Assembly: GCF_016765655.2 (NCBI RefSeq)
Contig: NZ_CP086106.1
Coordinates: forward strand, 6,343,184 to 6,407,183
DNA: 64,000 bases
Source: Skermanella mucosa
Lineage (GTDB): Bacteria > Pseudomonadota > Alphaproteobacteria > Azospirillales > Azospirillaceae
Direction of reading: 5' to 3'
Part shown: positions 17,289-25,836 of the stretch, in pieces
Layout of the letters: every line of letters starts with the position of its first letter
How positions within the stretch are numbered: the stretch's first letter is position 1
The notes under the pieces: model-generated
What the model saw: only the letters and a program-made list of their open reading frames with translations
Told to the model about the DNA's origin: nothing
Database searches by the model: none
Position numbers and translations under genes: made by a program

Positions 17289-18206
17289 ATGCAAGTCTAT
17301 CTTCCCATTGCAGAAATGTCCGTCAACGGGCTGCTCGTCCTGATCATGGGGGGAGTCGTCGGTTTCCTGTCCGGCATGTTCGGGGTCGGCGGCGGGTTCC
17401 TGATGACCCCGCTGCTTATCTTCATCGGCGTGCCGCCCGCGATCGCGGTCGGGACCCAGGCCAACCAGCTGGTCGCGGCCAGCGTCTCCGGCGTGCTCGC
17501 CCACTGGCGGCGCAAGAACGTCGACGTCAAGATGGGGCTCGTCATGCTGGTCGGCGGGGCCGGCGGCACCGCGCTGGGCGTCTGGGTGTTCGGCATCCTC
17601 CAGGAACTGGGGCAGATCGACCTGGTGATCGCACTCTCCTACGTGCTGTTCCTGGGCGTGATCGGGGGACTGATGCTGATCGAGAGCGTCGGAGCCCTGC
17701 TGCGCGGCCGGAAGGCCGCCGTCCGGCGCAAGCTGCACAAGCATACCTGGCTGCACGGGCTGCCGTTCAAGATGCGCTTCCACCGCTCGCGCCTGTTCAT
17801 CAGCGCGCTGCTGCCCGGCGGCATCGGCTTCGTGGGCGGGCTGCTGGTGGCGATCATGGGCATCGGCGGCGGGTTCCTGCTGGTGCCGGCCATGATCTAC
17901 CTGCTCGGCATGCCGACCGCCATGGTGGCCGGGACCTCGCTGTTCCAGATCATCTTCACCACCGCCATCGCCACCTTCCTCCAGGCGGTGGCCAACAACA
18001 CGGTGGACGTGATGCTGGCGCTGCTGCTGCTGGTCGGCGGCGTGATCGGCGCGCAGTTCGGCACCAAGGCGAGCGGCTATCTGCGCGGCGAGCAGGCGCG
18101 GGCGCTGCTGGCGCTGCTGGTCGTCGCCGTGGCCCTGCGGCTCGCCTTCGACCTCGTCGTGCCGCCGCCCAATCTCTACTCCATCACGGTCCCGGTGGAC
18201 CGGTGA
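17289..18206 (+). CDS. TauE/SafE family membrane permease
   Basis: From ATG 17289 the product has 305 residues and about eight hydrophobic segments. It has the two repeated TauE/SafE (PF01925) half-motifs: GVVGFLSGMFGVGGGFLMTP near residue 22 and FVGGLLVAIMGIGGGFLLVP near residue 183. Such proteins are anion permeases or exporters, several of them for sulfite, sulfoacetate or other organosulfur anions. The next gene encodes a TIGR02186 membrane protein, a recurring partner of this permease type in alphaproteobacteria, and a universal stress protein follows. The transported substrate is not shown by the sequence. Confidence 0.9.
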   Translation: MQVYLPIAEMSVNGLLVLIMGGVVGFLSGMFGVGGGFLMTPLLIFIGVPPAIAVGTQANQLVAASVSGVLAHWRRKNVDVKMGLVMLVGGAGGTALGVWVFGILQELGQIDLVIALSYVLFLGVIGGLMLIESVGALLRGRKAAVRRKLHKHTWLHGLPFKMRFHRSRLFISALLPGGIGFVGGLLVAIMGIGGGFLLVPAMIYLLGMPTAMVAGTSLFQIIFTTAIATFLQAVANNTVDVMLALLLLVGGVIGAQFGTKASGYLRGEQARALLALLVVAVALRLAFDLVVPPPNLYSITVPVDR

Positions 18207-18216
18207 GGCCAAGACG

Positions 18217-19005
18217 GTGAAGCGTCCATCCGTTCCGACCGGGATCGCCGCGGCAATCCTGCCCGTTCTCCTGCTGGCCCTCCTGCTGGCCGCGGGCGGC
18301 CAGCTGCCGCGCAGCGCCTGGGCGCAGTCCCTGGTGGCCGACCTGTCGAATCACCTGATCGCGATCAACACCGGCTTCGTCGGGACCGAGGTCGTCCTGT
18401 TCGGCGCCATCGACGGCCCGGGCGACGTGGCGGTGGTGGTCCAGGGACCGCCGAGCGAGGTGATGGTCCGGCGCAAGTCGCGGATCGCCGGCATCTGGAT
18501 CAACGCCGCCAGTATGGAGTTCCAGCAGGCGCCCAGCTTCTACAGCGTCGCGACCAACCGCCCGCTCGGCCAGATCGTGGACGACGCCGTGCTGGCCCGG
18601 CACGAGATCGGCCTGTCGCACCTGCGGCTGGTTCCCGCCCCGTCCAGCCGCGCGGCGCCCGACCGGGTGCGCGAGTTCCGCGAGGCCCTGATCCGCAACA
18701 AGCAGGAGCTGGGCCTGTACGGCACCGCCCACGGGCAGGTCGCGTTCCTGGGGGAGCGGCTGTTCCGCACCAACGTCTATTTCCCGGCCAACGTGCCGAC
18801 CGGGGCCTATACGGTCAGCGTCTTCCTGATCCGCGACGGCGACGTGGTCAGCGCCCAGACCACGCCGCTCGCGGTCAGCAAGGTGGGCTTCAGCGCCGAA
18901 ATCTTCGAGTTCGCGGTGAGGCAGTCCACTTTGTACGGAATCTCGGCCATAATCTTCGCGGTGGCGGCCGGTTGGCTGGCCGGCGCGATCTTCCGAAAGG
19001 TGTGA
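18217..19005 (+). CDS. TIGR02186 family membrane-anchored protein
   Basis: This 262-residue protein has an N-terminal signal or anchor (GIAAAILPVLLLALLLAAGG), a large extracytoplasmic domain with VADLSNHLIAINTGFVGTEV, VVVQGPPSEVMVRRKSRIAG and FYSVATNRPL, and a C-terminal transmembrane helix (GISAIIFAVAAGWLAGAIF) with a short tail. This is the arrangement of TIGR02186/Alph_Pro_TM proteins, a family without established function. It starts 10 bases after the TauE-type permease and ends just before the universal stress protein gene, so the three should be one operon. An accessory role for the permease is inference. Confidence 0.87.
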   Translation: MKRPSVPTGIAAAILPVLLLALLLAAGGQLPRSAWAQSLVADLSNHLIAINTGFVGTEVVLFGAIDGPGDVAVVVQGPPSEVMVRRKSRIAGIWINAASMEFQQAPSFYSVATNRPLGQIVDDAVLARHEIGLSHLRLVPAPSSRAAPDRVREFREALIRNKQELGLYGTAHGQVAFLGERLFRTNVYFPANVPTGAYTVSVFLIRDGDVVSAQTTPLAVSKVGFSAEIFEFAVRQSTLYGISAIIFAVAAGWLAGAIFRKV

Positions 19006-19006
19006 C

Positions 19007-19501
19007 ATGAGCGATCCCGGGACCACGGCTTCGGCAACTCACCAGCGCATCTTCCTGGTGGTGGTCGACGACAGCGAGGAGCTGAACATCGCGCTGACCT
19101 ACGCCTGCCTGCGGGCGCGCAACACCGGCGGCCGGGTGGCGCTGCTCTACGTGATCGAGCCCAGCGACTTCCAGCACTGGATCGCGGTCGAGGACATCAT
19201 GCGGGAGGAGCGCCGGACCGAGGCGGAGCAGGTGCTCCAGCGCCACGCCAAGCAGGTCAACGAGATCACCGGCACCCTGCCGATCCTCTATGTGCGCGAG
19301 GGCGAGCGGCGCGACGAGCTGCTGGGCCTGATCAACGAGGAACCGTCGATCTCGATCCTGGTGCTGGCCGCCGGGACCGGCCCGGAAGGCCCCGGCCCGC
19401 TGGTCACCCACCTGGCCGGCAAGGGCGTGGCCAAGCTGCGCATCCCCCTGACCCTGGTCCCGGGCAGCCTGAAGCGCGAACAGCTCGACCTGATCACCTG
19501 A
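19007..19501 (+). CDS. Universal stress protein (UspA family)
   Basis: This 164-residue cytoplasmic protein has the alpha/beta USP fold. It contains RIFLVVVDDSEELNIALTYA near residue 15, GRVALLYVIEPSDFQHWIAV, and the late SISILVLAAGTGPEGPGPLV region corresponding to the nucleotide-binding GxxGxxG(S/T) loop, which is degenerate here. The start ATG follows the TGA of the upstream TIGR02186 gene by one base, which suggests translational coupling. It completes a three-gene unit with the TauE-type permease. Its specific role is unknown. Confidence 0.9.
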   Translation: MSDPGTTASATHQRIFLVVVDDSEELNIALTYACLRARNTGGRVALLYVIEPSDFQHWIAVEDIMREERRTEAEQVLQRHAKQVNEITGTLPILYVREGERRDELLGLINEEPSISILVLAAGTGPEGPGPLVTHLAGKGVAKLRIPLTLVPGSLKREQLDLIT

Positions 19502-19601
19502 CCGGCCCCGGATGCCGGAGCATCTATTTTCCGCGGATGGGAACGGATCAAGCCAGGGTTCAAGCGGATCGACCTTCACGGATGTGGCCAAAGCTTGATG
19601 A

Positions 19602-19638
19602 ATCCGTGTTCATCCGTGCCTATCCGTGTTCATCCGTG
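19602..19638. repeat. Two direct copies of ATCCGTGTTCATCCGTG
   Basis: The 17-base unit occurs at 19602-19618 and 19622-19638, in a gene-free stretch between the universal stress protein and cyclase genes (19502-19706). The unit itself contains ATCCGTG twice. Confidence 0.85.
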
Positions 19639-19706
19639 GAGATCAGGGTTCGCATGCGCGAGGTTCCCCACCCGGCAAGCCGGCCGGTCGAAACAGGGCA
19701 GCCGGC

Positions 19707-20933
19707 CTACGCCGCCGGGCCGAACACCTGGATCGGCTCCCTCAGGCCCTTGACCGGCTGGTAGCCCAGCGAGGTCAGGCGCGGCGGGCAGACCGAGGCG
19801 AACGCCTCCGAGGTCAGGACCGCCCGGCCCATCTCGGCGCACAGCCCCTCGATCCGGCTGACCAGGTTGACCGCCGGCCCGATCACGGTGAAGTCCAGCC
19901 GGTCGGGCGCCCCGATATTGCCGTACATGACGTCGCCCACATGGAGGGCGATGCCCGCCTTCAGGGTCGGCAGACCCCAGGCCTGGAGCTCGCGGTTGCG
20001 CGCCTCCATCTGGCCGACCGCCTCCAGCGCCGCGTCCAGCGCGTCATGCACCTTGCCGTCGGGCGGGGTCCCCTCCGGCAGCGGGAAGATCGCCAGCATG
20101 GCGTCGCCGATGAATTTCAGGATCTCGCCGCCGCGCGCCTGCACGACACCGCCCATGATCTCGAAATAGCCGTTCAGCAGGCCGATCAGGTCGGCCAGCG
20201 GCAGCCGGTCGGCCAGGCTGGTGAAGCCCCGCAGGTCGCAGTACCAGAGCACCGCGCGCAGGGTCTCCCCCGTGCCGCGCCGGATGTCGCCGGACAGGAT
20301 GCGGGTGCCGGCCTCGCGCCCGACATAGGTGTCCAGCACGTTGACCGCCAGCCGGCGCAGCGCCATGGTCTCCAGCACGGTGGAGAGCGCCGGCATCACG
20401 TCGTAGATCAGCGTGAGCTGGTCCGAGGTGAAGCCGCCGGGCCGGTTGGACGCCCAGGTCGCGACGTTCAGCCGGCCGGTCGAGAACCGCATGGGCATGG
20501 CGACATAGTCGGTGCCGCCCTGTTCCTTCAGGTCGTCCAGGATCGAATAGGGGTAGGGCGGCTCCAGCTGCTCGATCCGGTACCGCATGGCATCGGCCCC
20601 GCCCTCGATGATCGCGCCGATCGGGCTGTTCAGGTATTCGGGCCGAAGCTCGGTGCCGTGCTCGCGCTCGATCTCCTCCACGCCGTCGCGGTCGCGCAGC
20701 CAGTTGAAGCTGATGCCGCGGATCTGGGGATGAAGCATGCGGACTTGCCAAGCCGCGCGGAACAGCGGCACGCCGCCCTCGATCAGCCGCTTGCAGAAGG
20801 CATCGAGCAGCGCCGCGATGCTGGCGGCCCGCCTTCCGTCCTCCATCAGCCAGTCGATCAGCTCCATCCGGGCGAAGGTCGCGCCGACTTCCGGAGGGCT
20901 CGGGCTGGCGTCGAGGGTCGGCTGGCTGGTCAT
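19707..20933 (-). CDS. Class III adenylate/guanylate cyclase
   Basis: This 408-residue protein has a C-terminal class III cyclase domain (about residues 215-390). The metal-binding Asp residues lie in LWYCDLRGFTSLADRL and FIGDAMLAIFPLP, and the transition-state region in DRLDFTVIGPAVNLVSRIEG. The N-terminal half (about residues 20-200) has no transmembrane segment and resembles the sensory region of many rhizobial cyclases (LFRAAWQVRMLHPQIRGISF). It should make cAMP from ATP in the cytoplasm in response to an unknown signal. It is divergent from the nfu-type gene. Substrate choice (ATP over GTP) is inferred from family frequency only. Confidence 0.92.
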   Translation of the reverse strand: MTSQPTLDASPSPPEVGATFARMELIDWLMEDGRRAASIAALLDAFCKRLIEGGVPLFRAAWQVRMLHPQIRGISFNWLRDRDGVEEIEREHGTELRPEYLNSPIGAIIEGGADAMRYRIEQLEPPYPYSILDDLKEQGGTDYVAMPMRFSTGRLNVATWASNRPGGFTSDQLTLIYDVMPALSTVLETMALRRLAVNVLDTYVGREAGTRILSGDIRRGTGETLRAVLWYCDLRGFTSLADRLPLADLIGLLNGYFEIMGGVVQARGGEILKFIGDAMLAIFPLPEGTPPDGKVHDALDAALEAVGQMEARNRELQAWGLPTLKAGIALHVGDVMYGNIGAPDRLDFTVIGPAVNLVSRIEGLCAEMGRAVLTSEAFASVCPPRLTSLGYQPVKGLREPIQVFGPAA

Positions 20934-21042
20934 GGCGGTCCCGCGGTATCCTTTCGGCGGTGCTGGTTATGCTTGATCTGCGGTACGATCCTGCCCATTT
21001 CCCGGGAAGCTCGCCAGTGATGATGGTGGGAAGGAGAGATAC

Positions 21043-21600
21043 ATGTTTATCCAGACCGAACAGACCCCGAATCCCGCGACCCTGAAATTCCTGCCCGGGC
21101 GCGACGTCCTGGGGCGGGGCACGGCCGACTTCCCGACGCCGGAGGATGCCGCCCGCTCGCCGCTGGCGCAACGGCTGTTCGAGATCGACGGGGTGGCCGG
21201 CGTCTTCCTGGGCGCCGACTTCGTCACCATCACCAAGGGCGGCGACCGCGACTGGTACCTGCTGAAGCCGTCCATCCTGGGCGTGATCATGGAACATTTC
21301 ACCGCCGGGCGTCCCGTCCTGATCGAGACGGCCGCCGACGACAATGCCGCCCATGAGGACGACGACGAGATCGTCGCCCAGATCAAGGAGCTGCTCGACA
21401 CCCGGGTCCGCCCCGCGGTGGCCCAGGACGGCGGCGACATCACCTTCCAGGGGTTCGAGGACGGCGTCGTCTACCTCAACATGAAGGGCTCGTGCGCCGG
21501 CTGCCCCAGCTCCACCGCGACCCTGAAGGCCGGCATCGAGAACATGCTGCGCCACTACATCCCCGAAGTGGTCGAGGTCCGCCAGAACGCCGCCTACTGA
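21043..21600 (+). CDS. NifU/Nfu-type iron-sulfur scaffold protein
   Basis: This 185-residue protein has the N-terminal Nfu domain (MFIQTEQTPNPATLKFLPGR, and ARSPLAQRLFEIDGVAGVFL) and the C-terminal NifU-like domain with the cluster-binding CxxC in MKGSCAGCPSSTATLKAGIE. It is the alphaproteobacterial counterpart of mitochondrial NFU1 and carries [4Fe-4S] clusters to target enzymes. A strong GGAAGGAGAG ribosome site precedes ATG 21043. It is divergent from the cyclase gene, with about 110 bases between the starts. Confidence 0.95.
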   Translation: MFIQTEQTPNPATLKFLPGRDVLGRGTADFPTPEDAARSPLAQRLFEIDGVAGVFLGADFVTITKGGDRDWYLLKPSILGVIMEHFTAGRPVLIETAADDNAAHEDDDEIVAQIKELLDTRVRPAVAQDGGDITFQGFEDGVVYLNMKGSCAGCPSSTATLKAGIENMLRHYIPEVVEVRQNAAY

Positions 21601-21613
21601 GCGGCGGGGCGGG

Positions 21614-22699
21614 TCAGGGATCCGGCACCAGGAACTGCATGCCGAACCAGCGCCAGCGGCCGTCGGCCGCCGGCAGCGTGCAGTTCAGCCGGGTCCGGCC
21701 GGGGGGCATCTCCTCCGCGATCCGCAGCTCGATCCGGTTGTCGTCCAGCCGCTCCAGCGCCGCGCGGCCCTGGCCCGAGACGAAGCAGGCCAGCCTGTCC
21801 AGGTCCCGCAGGCCCCCGGTGACCGTGAAGCCGACGCTGGGCGGGTTCTGCGCCGGCGGGGGCCCAAGCATCGGGTCCGCCGGCGTCACGTCGGCCACCG
21901 CGAGGGGCAGGGCGTTGGCGGCCAGCCGGAAGCGGTCGATCCCGCCGAACGATTCATTCATGAAGAAACGGGGCAGCGCCAGCGCGTCGGAGCGGCCGTG
22001 CGCCACGCCCGAGGACTGGCCGAACGCGGCGTCGAACCCCTGGCGCCGGGCCAGGTCGCGCACAGCCAGGCTGTAGCTGCCGAACGGATAGGCCAGCAGG
22101 GTCGGCCGCGCGCCCAGTTCCGCCTCGATCCGCTCCACCGCCCTGGCCAGGTCGGCGGCGTTCTGCTGCACCGTGCGCTGGGGCATCGACAGGCCCGCGG
22201 CGGGCAGCACGCCGATGACGGCGCCCGCCCTCGCGACTTCCCGCACCTGCGCCCAGGTCATGTGGGTCTCGGCGCCGGCATCGATCGGGTCCGGCGCCAC
22301 GAACAGGGTGAAGGGCAGTCCGGCCTGCCTCAGCCGCGGGAAGGCCTCGCGATAGACGGAGCGGTGCGCGTCGTCGATGGTCAGCGCCACCGTGCGGTCC
22401 GGCAGGGGAGTTCCCCGCCGCAGCCTGTCGAGGATCGCCGGCAGGGGCATCACCGTATAGGCGCCGTCTGACAGCTCCTCCAGGTGCTGGTCGAACTGGT
22501 CCAGCCCGATGCTGAGGGAGCCGTGCTGGTCCTCGCCGAACCGGCCATAGGCGAACACGACGGCGCCGGCGCCCTGGTCCGGCGGGACGGAAACCGGCAC
22601 GTCGCCACGGGCTCCGTCCCCGCCGAGCAGGGTCAGGCAGAGAAGGGCGGCGGCGAGCCGGCGAACCGGCATCGGCATGTGGAACGGCTTCAAGGCCAT
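21614..22699 (-). CDS. Secreted polysaccharide deacetylase-family protein
   Basis: From ATG 22699 the product has 361 residues with a signal peptide (PVRRLAAALLCLTLLGGDGA). A NodB-type domain follows: VALTIDDAHRSVYREAFPRL, in which TIDD is the metal-binding motif 1, MTWAQVREVARAGAVIGVL and LLAYPFGSYSLAVRDLARRQ (motif 3-like). The usual motif 2 (H-x3-H) is not clear, since the segment reads VIGVLPAAGLSMPQ, so catalytic competence is uncertain. The C-terminal 100 residues form an extra domain found in some alphaproteobacterial members. It is likely periplasmic. It converges on the Nfu gene, with 13 bases between the stops. Confidence 0.82.
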   Translation of the reverse strand: MALKPFHMPMPVRRLAAALLCLTLLGGDGARGDVPVSVPPDQGAGAVVFAYGRFGEDQHGSLSIGLDQFDQHLEELSDGAYTVMPLPAILDRLRRGTPLPDRTVALTIDDAHRSVYREAFPRLRQAGLPFTLFVAPDPIDAGAETHMTWAQVREVARAGAVIGVLPAAGLSMPQRTVQQNAADLARAVERIEAELGARPTLLAYPFGSYSLAVRDLARRQGFDAAFGQSSGVAHGRSDALALPRFFMNESFGGIDRFRLAANALPLAVADVTPADPMLGPPPAQNPPSVGFTVTGGLRDLDRLACFVSGQGRAALERLDDNRIELRIAEEMPPGRTRLNCTLPAADGRWRWFGMQFLVPDP

Positions 22700-22794
22700 G
22701 CGTCTCCGAAGGGTCTCCTTCTGTGACACAAATGGAGCCGTGACACAAATGGAGTGCCGCGACAGGATCGCCGCGCCCGGTCCGGATCGGGGTC

Positions 22795-23340
22795 TCACAT
22801 CATCCGGCCGCCGACGGCGCCGTCCCACAGCAGGGGATAGCGTTCGGCGTCGGGGAGCTGGTAGTGCCACCATTCGGACGCATAGTGCCGCCAGCCCGCC
22901 GCCGCCATGATGCCCAGCAGCCTGCTGCGATTGGCCTGCGCCGCCGGCGGCACCGCCGTGTTGCCGTGGTGCGACAGGGGCGTCAGGTCGTCGAACGGCG
23001 TCCCCATGTCGAGCGGCGTGCCGTCGGCACCGGCCAGCGTCAGGTCGACCGCGACGCCGCGCGCGTGGGTGGAGCCCTGACGCGGGTCGGCGATGAATTC
23101 CGGGTCCGGGAAGGCGCGCCACAGGCTCCACTGCGCCTCCACCGGACGGAACGCGTCGTAGATCCTGAGCCGGCATCCCTGGCCCAGGGCCAGGCGGGCC
23201 GCCCGGTCGAGCGCCGCCGCGGCGTCGGGATGCAGCAGGCAGACCGCCCGGCGATAGATCGCCCGCCCGGTGATGTTGGCCGGGGTCGCGTAAATCAGGT
23301 CGATATCGACATCGGGCGACGCAATCTCTAACAACGTCAT
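22795..23340 (-). CDS. D-alanyl-D-alanine dipeptidase, VanX/DdpX type
   Basis: This 181-residue zinc peptidase of family M15D has the complete site: SxHxxGxAxD as STHARGVAVD (zinc His and Asp) and the catalytic Glu and zinc His in EWWHYQ. It also has LRIYDAFRPVEAQWSLW and the N-terminal DLIYATPANITGRAIYRRA. No signal peptide is visible, so it should be cytoplasmic, where it would cleave D-Ala-D-Ala released in peptidoglycan turnover. Clinical VanX proteins are homologues, but a single chromosomal copy without VanHA is more consistent with recycling. It lies upstream of the deacetylase gene on the same strand, with about 95 bases between them. Confidence 0.93.
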   Translation of the reverse strand: MTLLEIASPDVDIDLIYATPANITGRAIYRRAVCLLHPDAAAALDRAARLALGQGCRLRIYDAFRPVEAQWSLWRAFPDPEFIADPRQGSTHARGVAVDLTLAGADGTPLDMGTPFDDLTPLSHHGNTAVPPAAQANRSRLLGIMAAAGWRHYASEWWHYQLPDAERYPLLWDGAVGGRMM

Positions 23341-23413
23341 CTGGATTCCTGAATGCTCGGCAATGAAGAAGGTGCGTATCCGTGTCTAGCACGCCCCCTG
23401 TGAAAGATAGGCC

Positions 23414-24100
23414 ATGAAGATCCTCGGCATGGACAGCGCCACCGGCGCCTGTTCGGCGGCGCTCTGGTCCGACGGCGCCGTGGCCGCACGGCGCTTCGCC
23501 GCGATGGACCGCGGCCAGTCCGAGGCCCTGATCCCCATGGTCCAGGCCGTGCTGGAAGAATCCCGCCTGACGTTCGGACAGCTCGACGGGCTCGGCGTCA
23601 CGGTCGGCCCCGGAGCTTTCACCGGGCTGCGGATCGGGCTGGCCGCGGCGCGCGGGATCGCCCTGGCTTCCGGGCTGCCGCTGGTCGGCGTCACCAGCTT
23701 CGAGGCGGTCGCCCACGGCGTTCCGGCACCGGAACGATCGGGATGTGCGCTGCTGATCGCCCTGGAGTCGCGGCGAGAGGATATTTTCGTCCAATCATTC
23801 GATAGCGAACTTAATCCGCTCGGCGCTCCCCGCGCAGCAAGGCCCGAGGATCTGGAGCTTGCCGACGGCCCCCTGCTGGTGGCGGGCGACGCCTCCGCCC
23901 GTTTGGCCGCCGCCCTCGCTTCGCGGCGGGAAGGGTTGCCCGCCGGCCTCCGCTTCGCCGAGGGGCCGGGACTTCCCGACGCCGCCCACGTGGCCCGGCT
24001 GGTGGCCCTGCGCGGCCTCGCCGGCGCCCTGGGAGGCCCCCCCCAGCCCTTATATCTACGCCCGCCCGACGTCACGCTGCCCCCGCCCCGCACGCGATGA
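23414..24100 (+). CDS. tsaB: tRNA threonylcarbamoyladenosine biosynthesis protein TsaB
   Basis: This 228-residue protein belongs to the Kae1/TsaD/YgjD ATPase-fold family. It begins MKILGMDSATGACSAALWSD and contains GLGVTVGPGAFTGLRIGLAA and the following GIALASGLPLVGVTSFEA, the TsaB signatures. It partners TsaD and TsaE in making the t6A modification at position 37 of ANN-decoding tRNAs. The stop overlaps the rimI start (ATGA at 24097-24100), so the two are translationally coupled, a common arrangement. Confidence 0.95.
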   Translation: MKILGMDSATGACSAALWSDGAVAARRFAAMDRGQSEALIPMVQAVLEESRLTFGQLDGLGVTVGPGAFTGLRIGLAAARGIALASGLPLVGVTSFEAVAHGVPAPERSGCALLIALESRREDIFVQSFDSELNPLGAPRAARPEDLELADGPLLVAGDASARLAAALASRREGLPAGLRFAEGPGLPDAAHVARLVALRGLAGALGGPPQPLYLRPPDVTLPPPRTR

Positions 24101-24606
24101 GCCCGGGCGACCCGAACCCGGGCCTCATCGGGATCAGGCCCGCCGGCCTCGCGGACTGCGAGCTCCTCGGATGGCTTCATTCCGCCTGCTTCCCGGAGGA
24201 TCCCTGGAGCGGTGCGGCCATTGGTCGCCTGCTGGCGACGCCCGGCATGTTCGCCTTCCTCGCCGACGCCGGCGCGCCGGAGGAACGGCAGCCCGTCGGC
24301 TTCGTCCTGGCCCGCGTCGCGGCCGGGGAAGGAGAGATTATCACGATCGGCATAGACTCCGCGGCGCGGCGCGCCGGCGCCGGCGGGGCGCTGCTCGACG
24401 CGGCGGCGGACACGGCTCGGGACTGCGGCGCCGAAAGTCTGTTCCTGGAGGTCGCCGAGGACAACAACCCGGCCCTTCGTCTGTATAGAAGACGGGGATT
24501 TCTCGAAATTGGTCGCAGACCCAACTATTACCGCCGAATAGACGGAGCAGTCGCGGCTATTGTCATGAAGTTGGAACTATTCCAACTTAATACGAACCAT
24601 AGTTAA
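24097..24606 (+). CDS. rimI: Ribosomal protein S18-alanine N-acetyltransferase
   Basis: This 169-residue GNAT enzyme is coupled to tsaB by an ATGA overlap, the usual genomic place of RimI. Acetyl-CoA-binding features are visible in IITIGIDSAARRAGAGGALL, and the C-terminal DNNPALRLYRRRGFLEIGRR followed by PNYYRR matches RimI. The last part (IVMKLELFQLNTNHS) is longer and less GC-rich than the rest. Its end overlaps the stop of the convergent tusA-like gene by four bases. Confidence 0.92.
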   Translation: MSPGDPNPGLIGIRPAGLADCELLGWLHSACFPEDPWSGAAIGRLLATPGMFAFLADAGAPEERQPVGFVLARVAAGEGEIITIGIDSAARRAGAGGALLDAAADTARDCGAESLFLEVAEDNNPALRLYRRRGFLEIGRRPNYYRRIDGAVAAIVMKLELFQLNTNHS

Positions 24607-24857
24607 CGCTTGATCACCCAAAGCCGGTGGACCCCTTCCGAAGCACTGGCGTTTTCCGGTTCCGGCCCCTGTACGGAGTGGCCCAGCTCGATCAACGATC
24701 TGGGCACATTTTCCAAGGGTTCCCCAGCATTCAAGCGGACTTCCAGGGTTTCCCCGGAGGCCATGCGCTCGATCCGCAACTTGGTCCGGACAAAGGTTAA
24801 CGGACAGACGTCCGCTGTGATATCGAGGAAGTAATCCGCTGACATTGCTGTGCTCAA
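24603..24857 (-). CDS. TusA family sulfurtransferase
   Basis: This 84-residue protein has the TusA fold, with the persulfide-carrying Cys in the motif DVCPLTFVRTKLRIERM near residue 18 and the typical MASGETLEVRLNAGEPLENV strand and helix. TusA-family proteins pass sulfur for tRNA thiolation, cofactor synthesis or sulfur oxidation. It converges on rimI. The upstream 90 bases are shared with the divergent mucR-type gene. No tusBCD genes are nearby, so the partner is unknown. Confidence 0.9.
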   Translation of the reverse strand: MSTAMSADYFLDITADVCPLTFVRTKLRIERMASGETLEVRLNAGEPLENVPRSLIELGHSVQGPEPENASASEGVHRLWVIKR

Positions 24858-24947
24858 AATGTGCTCTTCACTCGCAGTAGATCGTTATTGCGTTGCTCGC
24901 GGAGAAGACTTATATCACAGTTTGTCGGTCCCCTGGAGCAAAGATAG

Positions 24948-25364
24948 ATGAACAACGGATCCCCATCCAACGAGCTGTTGTCTCTGACGACAGAGATCGT
25001 GGCTGCTCATGTTTCCAACAATACAGTGGCCGTTACAGACCTGCCCCAACTGATCGAGCAGGTCTACAGGACCCTCGCCAATGTTGGCGTCGAGCCGGCG
25101 CCGGTCGTCGAGCGGCCGCAACCAGCGGTTCCGATCAAGAAGTCGGTTACTCCGGAATATATAATCTGTCTGGAGGACGGCAAGAAGCTCAAAATGCTGA
25201 AGCGGCATCTGAAAACCGCTTATGACATGACGCCGGAGGAATACCGCGACCGCTGGCAGCTGCCTCCCGACTATCCCATGGTCGCGCCGAACTACGCCAA
25301 GCAGCGGAGCAGGCTGGCCAAGCAGATCGGCCTCGGCACCCGCGCCCGGCGCGGCGCCGCCTGA
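24948..25364 (+). CDS. MucR/Ros family transcriptional regulator
   Basis: This 138-residue protein has the MucR layout: an N-terminal helical oligomerisation region (LLSLTTEIVAAHVSNNTVAV) and a C-terminal Ros-type DNA-binding domain (SVTPEYIICLEDGKKLKMLK, then TPEEYRDRWQLPPDYPMVAP, NYAKQRS). In the finger, the Cys in YIICLEDG and the His in LKRHL are present, but the second His of the classic site is missing (HLKTAYDM). Zinc-independent members of this family are known. MucR proteins bind T-rich, low-GC DNA and act as global repressors of surface polysaccharide, motility or virulence genes. Autoregulation through the AT-rich 90 bases upstream is likely but inferred. Confidence 0.93.
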   Translation: MNNGSPSNELLSLTTEIVAAHVSNNTVAVTDLPQLIEQVYRTLANVGVEPAPVVERPQPAVPIKKSVTPEYIICLEDGKKLKMLKRHLKTAYDMTPEEYRDRWQLPPDYPMVAPNYAKQRSRLAKQIGLGTRARRGAA

Positions 25365-25836
25365 CGGCGGGGGGTTCGGCACTCCGTCTTCGATCGGATG
25401 CTCCAGGTGCCCGGGGCTTTCCGGCCCCGGGCGACGCGCCTGAATTTCCGATGGCCCATCGATTGGCCTCTCGATCCGATGAGCCGTCGAACGGATGTTT
25501 CGGCCGGGGTGTTCGAACCGCGATGTCTTGACGGGACTGTATTGTCACCGGATGCCGGCAGCCGGCGGAAGCGGGGCGACGACGCGTCGCAGCTACTACT
25601 GCCAGTACTTGTATGGCTGCTGATGATTACAAATAAATGACTCAGTTGACCTTGGCCTAGCGCTTTGTGGTATGCGTGTCGGACGATGGAACGTTGCAGC
25701 CCCTTCGAGTCGACTGCCCGTTCCGTCGGCATGGCGTGCGCCGCACCGCGGATCGCCCTCCCGCCCGGGACGGCCCGTATCGTGGTCAAGCGGCGGCCAG
25801 CCATGCTTGTGCAACCCGAGCACCGCAAGCGAGAGC
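25365..25836. other. Gene-free stretch between mucR and olsB
   Basis: I see no gene here. A stem-loop with 8-bp arms (GCCCGGGG at 25409-25416, CCCCGGGC at 25425-25432) without a T tract could end the mucR transcript. An A/T-rich patch at about 25600-25672 contains TTGACC (25646-25651) followed 18-19 bases later by TATGCG, a possible but weak promoter for olsB-olsA. The long open frames crossing this region have no recognisable product. Confidence 0.4.

Noticed and set aside
22795..23340. VanX-like dipeptidase as a glycopeptide-resistance gene
   Set aside because: No vanH or vanA partner is nearby and the organism is Gram-negative; a role in peptidoglycan recycling is more likely.
25398..25640. 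80-codon frame between mucR and olsB
   Set aside because: No recognisable product, no clear ribosome site and no coding pattern distinct from its overlapping frames.
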